Assembly: GCA_021827225.1 (NCBI GenBank)
Contig: JAKAXG010000020.1
Location: 1-16,323, forward strand
From: Actinomycetes bacterium
GTDB lineage: Bacteria; Actinomycetota; Acidimicrobiia; Acidimicrobiales; Palsa-688
Direction of reading: 5' to 3'
DNA: 16,323 bases
Below, one piece after another: positions 1 to 5,778 of this stretch. The notes below the pieces were generated by a model that saw nothing but the letters and a program-made list of their open reading frames with translations, ran no database searches and was not told the DNA's origin. The first letter of the stretch is position 1. Each line of letters opens with the position of its first letter. The position numbers were made by a program, and so were the translations under genes.

Positions 1-849
1 CACCACCGGGTAGTCGGGAGGTATGAAGCTGGGCGAGAAGCCGCCGTGCCCTGCCGGTGCCGACTGCGTGGGATGGGATCCCCGGCCGGAGGTCGTCGAA
101 TCGGTCGAATCGCCTGAACCGGCCGGGCGGCCCGGTCCCGCGCTTTCCTTATTGTCACCGGCGGTGGAGTCTCCGCCCGATCCGACGTTGGAGCTCGCAG
201 CGGATGACCCTGTGTTGAGCCCGGCAGCTCCGTAGCTGAGACCGTCCGCTGGGCCACTCCCGCCGGTTCGCCCGGCGGCCAGGGTCGAGGTCTGGGTGGA
301 GACCGGATTGGCCACCGCGGGGTCCGGCGGTGCCGGCCTGGATACCTGCGGCGACGACACGGTGGTGTGCAGGCCCTGTGGAGCGGTCACGTCGGGTGAG
401 GGAACGATCCCGCCCATGGGCGCCGCGTCCCCGGCGGGGCGGGGGTTGCCTGCCGTCGAGGGCGCTGCGGGCCCTCCCGACGGGCCGGTGCCGCCCGGTG
501 ACGAGCCTCCCGGTGAGGAGGAGCCGGCCCGGGCGTCGGTGGCACGGCTGAACCCGGCGATGCCGGTGGTGGCCAGACCGACCGGCCCGCCGGGAGCGGC
601 GGAGGCGCCTCCGGGACCGGAGCCCGGTCCCGGCAGAGGTGTGCCGAGACCCGATCCCGCGGGTAGCACCGCCGTGGCGGAAACAGTCGATCCGGAGATA
701 GGCCCGAAGTTGATCCCGCTCGCGACAGTGGGGTCGACCCCTCCGGCGTAGGCGATGGCCACCACCGCTATGGCTCCGACTGCCGAAACCGTCACGGCAA
801 CGGGCGCGCCACGCCAGGGGAGCCGGCGCCGGTCGGTCCGTCGGTGCAT
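1..849 (-). CDS. Pro/Gly/Ser-rich membrane-anchored protein, C-terminus beyond the left edge
   Basis: The frame is open without a stop from ATG at 849 to base 1 (283 codons), so the 3' end lies outside the window. Residues 1-15 are rich in Arg (MHRRTDRRRL). Residues 16-37 form one hydrophobic segment, which could be an uncleaved signal anchor. The rest is a low-complexity Gly/Pro/Ser/Thr/Ala-rich chain, best read as an extended extracytoplasmic linker or stalk. No catalytic motif is visible in the part present. The ATG lies 4 nt after the ferredoxin TAG stop, so the two genes probably share a transcript, though there is no convincing Shine-Dalgarno. Any folded domain would lie in the missing C-terminal part. 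Codon use is strongly GC-ending, which supports this strand over the shorter plus-strand frames opposite. I do not recognise the family. Confidence 0.68.
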   Translation of the reverse strand, partial: MHRRTDRRRLPWRGAPVAVTVSAVGAIAVVAIAYAGGVDPTVASGINFGPISGSTVSATAVLPAGSGLGTPLPGPGSGPGGASAAPGGPVGLATTGIAGFSRATDARAGSSSPGGSSPGGTGPSGGPAAPSTAGNPRPAGDAAPMGGIVPSPDVTAPQGLHTTVSSPQVSRPAPPDPAVANPVSTQTSTLAAGRTGGSGPADGLSYGAAGLNTGSSAASSNVGSGGDSTAGDNKESAGPGRPAGSGDSTDSTTSGRGSHPTQSAPAGHGGFSPSFIPPDYPVV

Positions 850-853
850 ATAT

Positions 854-1072
854 CTATTTTGACCCAGCGGTCACCGTCGCGTCGGCCAGAGTGAGAGCGG
901 AGCGCGGGCAGGACCAGATCGCCCAGGCGACTCGGCGCACCGATTCGGCGTCGGAGATGAGCCCGGCGTGGGGAACGGGGAAGCCCGACGGGTCGAGCCC
1001 GATCCGCTCGGGGCAGACTGTCGCGCAGGCGCCGCAGCCATCGCAGCGCGAAATGTCCACTACCAGTTGCAT
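854..1072 (-). CDS. small single-cluster ferredoxin
   Basis: A 72-residue ferredoxin-like protein beginning MQLVVDISRC. Cys at residues 10, 13, 16 and 20 give CX2CX2CX3CP, and a lone distal Cys-Pro follows at 55-56 (WSCPRSA). In ferredoxins the first three Cys and the remote Cys-Pro bind one cluster. The second CX2CX2C motif of 2[4Fe-4S] proteins is absent, so one [4Fe-4S] (or [3Fe-4S]) cluster is inferred. The likely role is cytoplasmic electron transfer, for example to a P450 or oxidoreductase, but no partner enzyme is present here. I chose the ATG at 1072 because small ferredoxins usually start a few residues before the first Cys. The frame also stays open to an ATG at 1159 (101 residues), and neither start has a strong ribosome site. 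The stop is 4 nt from the next minus-strand gene. Confidence 0.82.
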   Translation of the reverse strand: MQLVVDISRCDGCGACATVCPERIGLDPSGFPVPHAGLISDAESVRRVAWAIWSCPRSALTLADATVTAGSK

Positions 1073-1198
1073 GGTCTCGCCGTCGTTGTCCGGCACTTCT
1101 GCGCTTGCCCCTCCGTCGAGTTCCGCCCAGATCATGCAACCTGCACCTGACTCCACCATGAAGCCATCGTGAGGATCTTCTCAGGCGACGTTCTGCCC

Positions 1199-1213
1199 GA
1201 CGGTTGAATCGTC
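1199..1213. promoter_or_regulatory. near-perfect 15-nt dyad in a divergent intergenic region
   Basis: GACGGTTGAATCGTC is a palindrome with one mismatched pair (G/T) around a central G. It lies between the ferredoxin gene and the LAFTG-protein gene, which diverge. A second small dyad, CAGGT-ATC-ACCTG, follows at 1230-1242. Either could be an operator for divergent promoters. No clear -35/-10 pair is visible, and short dyads are common in GC-rich DNA, so confidence is low. Confidence 0.25.
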
Positions 1214-1293
1214 CCTGCTCCGGGGTCCCCAGGTATCACCTGCGCTCCCGACGTGCTCGTCTCAGCGTCCGGCTGCCGACCCGGGGAGCGAAA

Positions 1294-1998
1294 GTGACGC
1301 ACGAGACGAACACCTCCCGTACCTGCCGTGCCGAGGAAGCCCCGGCCGGCCCCGCCGTCCCGCCTGCCCGTCGCCCGTCGAGGGCCGGGCGCCTTCCCGG
1401 CCTGCGCAGGGTCGTCCCCGGGCTGGTCATGGTGGCGTCCACCGCCGGCGGGCTGGCGCTGTCCCTACCGGCATCACCGGCTGCTGCGCAGGCGTACGGG
1501 CCTCAGGCCCAGTGCGTCATGACCGTCGACCCCACAGCCGTCTACGCCGGCCAATCCTTCACGGTCGTCGTCACTGTGGGCCCGGGATCGCTCCCGGCCG
1601 GGGCGACCGCGCCGATCCTGATCAGCGGTTCGACCGTTCCGCTCGGCTCCATCGCGGTGCCCACGACAGGCACCGTCAGCACCACCCTGACGGCCCCGAC
1701 GTCGATCGGTCCCGGCCTGCACACCATCACGGTCCAGGCGTGCAGCGCGGTCCTGGCGACGAGCGTCGTCGTCCAGCCGTCCACCGCCCCATCCTCTGCG
1801 GTGGCACCCCTTCCATCCCCTGCGGTGGCACCTCTGGTTGTCCCCCGCGTGGCGGCGGCCGTGTCGACGCCTCCGCCCTCCTCAGGGCTGGCGTTCACCG
1901 GCACCGACGCGGCCGCCACGGCTGCCGCCGGGGCGGCAGCCGTCGGTGCAGGGGGCGCGATCGTGCTGATCGGCCGCCGGCGCCGTAGCCGGGCCTGA
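1294..1998 (+). CDS. secreted cell-wall protein with LAFTG sortase signal
   Basis: A 234-residue exported protein. Residues 1-37 are a long polar, Arg-containing lead. Residues 38-65 form a signal peptide with a hydrophobic core and an Ala-rich cleavage region (AAAQA-YG). Residues 70-162 look like a small beta-rich, Ig-like domain, with Cys74 and Cys150 placed for one disulfide. A Pro/Ala/Val linker containing a short AVAPL repeat follows. The C-terminus has LAFTG at 199-203, a hydrophobic stretch and an RRRRSRA tail, the layout of a substrate for actinobacterial class E sortase (LAXTG). The GTG at 1294 is chosen because GGGGAG sits 5 nt upstream; a TTG at 1204 in frame would bury the signal peptide. 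No sortase gene is in the window. The DUF4012 gene follows 21 nt later, so the two are probably cotranscribed. Confidence 0.85.
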   Translation: MTHETNTSRTCRAEEAPAGPAVPPARRPSRAGRLPGLRRVVPGLVMVASTAGGLALSLPASPAAAQAYGPQAQCVMTVDPTAVYAGQSFTVVVTVGPGSLPAGATAPILISGSTVPLGSIAVPTTGTVSTTLTAPTSIGPGLHTITVQACSAVLATSVVVQPSTAPSSAVAPLPSPAVAPLVVPRVAAAVSTPPPSSGLAFTGTDAAATAAAGAAAVGAGGAIVLIGRRRRSRA

Positions 1999-2019
1999 CG
2001 GCAGGGGCACTTCTGCGCC

Positions 2020-4410
2020 GTGACGCTCACCGGTAGGGCATCCGGGCGGATCGCCCGGCCGGCGACCGGCGCCGGGCACGGGGGCAGCCGGACCCGGCCG
2101 GACGGTGTCCCGGTCGCGGCGCCGGCGGTCCCGTCGACGACCAGGGCGCGGCTGGCCGTGGTCGCTGTCGCTCTGATGTCGGGGGGCGGGGGAGCGCTGG
2201 CAGGTAGCCACCCGACCGGGACGGCGGTGGTGGACCCCCTGCTCTCGGGTGCCCTGGCCACTGTGATCTGCATCGCCGGTGCCGTGGCCGGCCGTGGTGC
2301 GCTCCTCGCGGCGGCCGTGGTCGCCGTGGGCATGAGCAGGCGGTGGTTGTGGCTGCCGTCGGGTGCCGGCCTGCTGGTCGCCTTCTGGCACACGCTGCCG
2401 GAACGGCGCCGACCGGTGGTGGGCGCCCTCACCGCGGCGGCGACAGCCCAGACGATGCTGCGCTGGCCGGCGTTCGGCTTCATGGGGCTGCCCTCCCTGG
2501 TGGCGGGGGTGCTGGCGCTGCTTCTGCTGGCCTCCGCCGCCCGGGGTCTTCCCCGGGCGCTACGGCGGTGGGCGCTGCTCCTGTCGTGCGGCCTGGCGGC
2601 GCTGGCCGGCGCGTTCACAGCCGGTGCTGCCCTCTCGCTCCTGCAGGCCCGGACCCAGATAGATAACGGGGTGTCGGCGGCGCGAGCGGCCCTGAGAGAA
2701 ATGGGCTCGGACCGGATCAGCGCCGCGCTGAGCGACCTGTCATCCGCGTCGACGGATCTGACCCGGGCGAATGACCGGGTCTCGGCCTGGTGGACACTCG
2801 GCGGGCGCGCGGTACCGCTCGTGTCCCAGCAGCAGCGGGCCGTCGTCGACGTGACGCGCGCCGGTGCGACGCTGGCCGCATCAGGGGCAGCAGCCGCCCG
2901 GGCGCTGCAATCCCACAGCCTGGACGCCGGCAATGGTGCGATCGACCTGGCCTCCCTCCGGGCTCTGGAAGGGCCGGTCCAGAATGCTGTCTCGACACTG
3001 GAGCGGACGATACGGGTGGTCTCGGCCGCCCGGAGCCCCTGGCTCATCCCGCCCCTGGCGCACCGGTTGGACAGCTTCGGCTCGGAACTGGGGCGCCAGG
3101 CCGGAACGGCGCGCCTGGCTGCCTCCGCCGTGCGCGAAGCCCCGGTCCTGCTCGGGGGAGCGGGCGTGAAGCGGTACTTCGTGGCTTTCACCTCACCGGC
3201 CGAGGACCGCGGCCTGGGCGGATTCATCGGCGCCTACGCGGTGGTGACCGCGGACCAGGGCCGTCTCACCATGTCCCGGGAGGGACGGGCTCCACTCCTG
3301 GAACCGGCCCCCGGGTCGAGCCCGAGCATCTCGGGACTGGCCCACTATCTGGATCGCTACAGCGCGTTCCACCCCCAGGATCACTTCCAGGACCTGAGCT
3401 ACTCTCCCGACTTCCCCACCGTGGCACGGGTGATTTCGCAGCTGTTCCCGCAGATGCAGGGTGGGCAGAGAATCGACGGGGTGCTGCTTCTCGACCCCTA
3501 CGCCCTTCAGGCCCTGCTGCGGTTCACCGGCCCGATAACGGTCAGCGGGCTGGCCCAGCCCGTCACCGCAGGCAACGCCGCCGACATACTTTTGCGCCAG
3601 CAGTACCTGGGTGATGTCTCTGAGGCGGCCAACACCATCCGCCACGACGTGCTCCAGGAACTGCTCGCCAGTGGCTTCGGGCGTTTCACGTCCAGCAGGC
3701 TTCCCTCTCTCCGTTCCTTCGAGGCTGCCCTGGAACCGCTCGTGAAGCAGGGCCGGCTGCTCTTCTGGACGCCGCTGCCGGGGATACAGCCGCTGCTCCG
3801 CCGGACGGGTCTCGCAGGGGCGTTCCCGCGGCCGGGCCCGTCTAGCGACGTGCTGGCCGTGACCCTCTCCAACTACGACAACAACAAGATCGACGCCTAC
3901 CTGCACGAGGCCATCCGAGACGAGGTCACCTTCGATCCCGGCACCGGCGCGGTCCACGCCACCGTTACGGTCGGGCTCCGCAACGGGGCCGGGTCGCCCG
4001 GCATCCCCGACTTCGTCATCGGAAGCTTCTCCGGAAGCGGCATCCCGCTCGGAACCGACGTGGAGTGGTTGACCCTGTACACACCCTTCCGGGTGACTTC
4101 GGCGAGCTTCGACGGCCAGCCGTTCCACTTCAGCGGTCCCCTTCCCGAAGTCGGGGTTCTGGCCTACTCCGGATACGTCAGGATTCCGCCAGGAGGGAGC
4201 GGGCAGCTACGCGTGTCACTGGCCGGGCGCCTCCCGGCCGGCTCGACCTACCGGATGGCCGCGAGGCTGCAGCCGCTCGCCAACCCGGTCAGCGCGGTCG
4301 TGTCGCTCCACCCGACGGCCGGGTGGACGGCTCCGGCGCCATGGATCCTGGGGCCGGACTCGGTCCAGACCCGGTCGTGGGTTCTGAGGAAGGGCGTGAC
4401 CGGTCCGTAG
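2020..4410 (+). CDS. DUF4012 domain membrane protein
   Basis: A 796-residue protein of the DUF4012 family. The N-terminal ~210 residues hold several hydrophobic segments, at about 43-62, 72-92, 94-105, 155-172 and 183-208. After them comes a largely helical extracytoplasmic stretch (210-375). The DUF4012 domain begins near residue 378: AGVKRYFVAFTSPAED-RGLGGFIGAY matches the family's hallmark region (RYL-xx-FQN-AExRxTGGFIGAY), and SNYDNNKIDAYL near 617-628 is a second family feature. The molecular function of DUF4012 is unknown; it is often found near exopolysaccharide or cell-envelope genes, which suits the LAFTG protein just upstream. The GTG start has an AGGGG about 12 nt upstream, so the start is moderately certain. 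Many DUF4012 proteins have only one N-terminal membrane segment, so the polytopic lead here is unusual. The last 122 nt overlap the convergent gene. Confidence 0.88.
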   Translation: MTLTGRASGRIARPATGAGHGGSRTRPDGVPVAAPAVPSTTRARLAVVAVALMSGGGGALAGSHPTGTAVVDPLLSGALATVICIAGAVAGRGALLAAAVVAVGMSRRWLWLPSGAGLLVAFWHTLPERRRPVVGALTAAATAQTMLRWPAFGFMGLPSLVAGVLALLLLASAARGLPRALRRWALLLSCGLAALAGAFTAGAALSLLQARTQIDNGVSAARAALREMGSDRISAALSDLSSASTDLTRANDRVSAWWTLGGRAVPLVSQQQRAVVDVTRAGATLAASGAAAARALQSHSLDAGNGAIDLASLRALEGPVQNAVSTLERTIRVVSAARSPWLIPPLAHRLDSFGSELGRQAGTARLAASAVREAPVLLGGAGVKRYFVAFTSPAEDRGLGGFIGAYAVVTADQGRLTMSREGRAPLLEPAPGSSPSISGLAHYLDRYSAFHPQDHFQDLSYSPDFPTVARVISQLFPQMQGGQRIDGVLLLDPYALQALLRFTGPITVSGLAQPVTAGNAADILLRQQYLGDVSEAANTIRHDVLQELLASGFGRFTSSRLPSLRSFEAALEPLVKQGRLLFWTPLPGIQPLLRRTGLAGAFPRPGPSSDVLAVTLSNYDNNKIDAYLHEAIRDEVTFDPGTGAVHATVTVGLRNGAGSPGIPDFVIGSFSGSGIPLGTDVEWLTLYTPFRVTSASFDGQPFHFSGPLPEVGVLAYSGYVRIPPGGSGQLRVSLAGRLPAGSTYRMAARLQPLANPVSAVVSLHPTAGWTAPAPWILGPDSVQTRSWVLRKGVTGP

Positions 4411-5365
4411 AGGGCTCGGGTGGGACGCCGGCGGCAACGTCGGTGTTCCGGTCCCCCCGGGCATCGGCGGAACCGGCCGGTCTGCCGGCTGTGGCCAGCC
4501 TCGAGCTCATCTTGATCGCCCGGACCGATCCGGATGCACCTGCCTGTAGGCCGAACCCGACGATCAGCATGACCACCGCCGGGATTATCAGGGACCGGAC
4601 GCCGAGCATGACGATCCCCAGCCGGCCGAGAAGGTACGGCGGGGTGCAGACTATGGCGCCCAGCAGCCCGCCGATGACGGTCGCCATGACCCGGTCCCGC
4701 CGGCTGTAGCGGGGCCCGAGGTCGCCGACTCCCAGGATCCGGGAGGGTACGGCCACATAGCTGAACATGAGGAGGCCGACCATCACACTGGTTGCGAGCA
4801 GGAACCACCCTTTACCCCACCGACCGGTCATGAGCGCGGCCACCCCCAGGCCCACCCCCTCGAGCAGTCCCCACCCGAGCAGGCCCCTTCCGGCTGCACG
4901 CGCCCGGGCCACAGCCGGGCGGATCAGCGGCTGTCCGGGCGGGGCCAGGGCGAACGCGAACACACCGTTCAGGAAGAAGGCTGCCATGGTCATCAGGGCT
5001 ACGAGTGAGACGCCTGCGACCAGCGAGACGCCGTGTAGGGTCCGCAGTTGCCTGCCCCCGAACAGATGGACCCTGAGGTCCAGCATCGCCAGCCATGCCC
5101 ACATGGCGGGCAGGGCCTCGATCAGCCCGAGCCGCCAGTTCAGCAGGAGCAGCCTCAGCCCGTCGAAGAGCATGGCGAAGGCACCCACCAGGAACGCCAG
5201 GGGTGCGTAGAAGCGCCGCAACCGGCTCAGGGCCACCACCGCCTCCTCGACCTGACCGGCTTCCCCGCTCCGGACGGCCGTTATGAAGGCTGCGAATCTC
5301 TCCCTCGTGACCGATCGGTCGGGCGGCCGGGTCAAGGCTGGTCCGGTAGCCGCCGTATCGAACAC
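4289..5365 (-). CDS. polytopic integral membrane protein of unknown function
   Basis: A 358-residue protein. Residues 1-50 are cytoplasmic-looking and charged. Hydrophobic segments follow at about 53-76, 82-96, 113-140, 161-180, 184-206, 226-247 and 252-276. A conserved-looking stretch includes FLNGVFAFA near 131-139, a WG-K-W motif near 183-187 and CTPPYLLGRLGIVMLG at 240-255. Residues 290-358 are a disordered Pro/Ser/Thr-rich tail. I recognise the pattern of an uncharacterised actinobacterial membrane family but can assign no function. The start used is GTG at 5365, overlapping the preceding small gene by 34 nt; a TTG at 5335, overlapping that gene's TGA stop, is an alternative. Such overlaps suggest translational coupling. 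From about residue 319 on, the tail is coded antisense to the end of the DUF4012 gene. The true end may have been shorter in ancestors. Confidence 0.85.
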   Translation of the reverse strand: MFDTAATGPALTRPPDRSVTRERFAAFITAVRSGEAGQVEEAVVALSRLRRFYAPLAFLVGAFAMLFDGLRLLLLNWRLGLIEALPAMWAWLAMLDLRVHLFGGRQLRTLHGVSLVAGVSLVALMTMAAFFLNGVFAFALAPPGQPLIRPAVARARAAGRGLLGWGLLEGVGLGVAALMTGRWGKGWFLLATSVMVGLLMFSYVAVPSRILGVGDLGPRYSRRDRVMATVIGGLLGAIVCTPPYLLGRLGIVMLGVRSLIIPAVVMLIVGFGLQAGASGSVRAIKMSSRLATAGRPAGSADARGDRNTDVAAGVPPEPSTDRSRPSSEPTTGSGPSPAPGSMAPEPSTRPSGGATRPR

Positions 5366-5571
5366 AGCTCGAGCCCCAGGTCGCCGAGTTGCCGGATCAC
5401 GCCGTGAAGGGCGGACTGATCGGCGAACCAGCCGGACAGGCGGGTCGCGTCGGTCTCGGACCGCATCACGTCGAGCCCGTCGAACGCCCGCAGCAGGGCG
5501 CCACCGATGCGGCCCCTGACCACGATTTCGTAGCGTGATCCCGGCGCGGGCGCGCCCCTGGGAGTCGCCAT
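5332..5571 (-). CDS. small conserved protein paired with the membrane protein
   Basis: A 79-residue, soluble-looking protein. The core SRYEIVVRGRIGGALLRAF, then DQSALHGVIRQLGDLGLELCSIRRL, fits a small alpha/beta fold seen in many short actinobacterial hypothetical proteins, but I know no function. The ATG at 5571 is preferred because the recognisable fold begins about 13 residues later; GGAGGTG lies 12 nt upstream, a long spacing. The frame stays open to an ATG at 5646, which would give 104 residues with a polar lead. The 3' end overlaps the next gene by 34 nt, and its TGA shares bases with a possible TTG start of that gene. The two are probably an operon and may act together. Confidence 0.78.
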   Translation of the reverse strand: MATPRGAPAPGSRYEIVVRGRIGGALLRAFDGLDVMRSETDATRLSGWFADQSALHGVIRQLGDLGLELCSIRRLPDQP

Positions 5572-5725
5572 GGTGCGAGACTGCACCTCCGTGGGCTGCC
5601 CATCGTCACCCTCCGTTGGGTAAGGACGGCTGACACCGGCCGGCATCCCACCTTCTGTGGCCGTACCACCGCCGAGCGTTGCGGACGGAAAGGGCTCAAC
5701 CGCCCTGGCGGCCCCCGTATCCGCT

Positions 5726-5746
5726 CGTCACACTCGCGGGGTGACG
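5726..5746. promoter_or_regulatory. inverted repeat upstream of the first LuxR gene (GTCAC-N9-GTGAC)
   Basis: CGTCAC and GTGACG face each other across 9 nt, 33-53 nt upstream of the GTG start of the first large LuxR gene. They lie in the divergent region shared with the small-protein gene. The core GTCAC-N9-GTGAC recurs with the same spacing at 13205-13223, ahead of the SHOCT-domain gene. Position and symmetry suit an operator for a dimeric regulator. A separate dyad, CCGCC-CT-GGCGG, lies at 5700-5711. No standard promoter boxes are clear. Confidence 0.4.
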
Positions 5747-5778
5747 CCGGCGCGGGCAGGAACCGTCATCCTCGGATC

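Noticed and set aside
296..751. Plus-strand Pro/Gly-rich frame of 151 codons
   Set aside because: The opposite strand is open over the whole 849 nt, has an N-terminal membrane segment and follows the ferredoxin gene closely, so the minus strand is preferred.
1542..3227. Long open minus-strand frame (561 codons) opposite the LAFTG and DUF4012 genes
   Set aside because: It is Arg/Ala/Pro/Ser-rich with no recognisable domain, and spans two well-supported plus-strand genes. It is typical antisense openness in GC-rich DNA.
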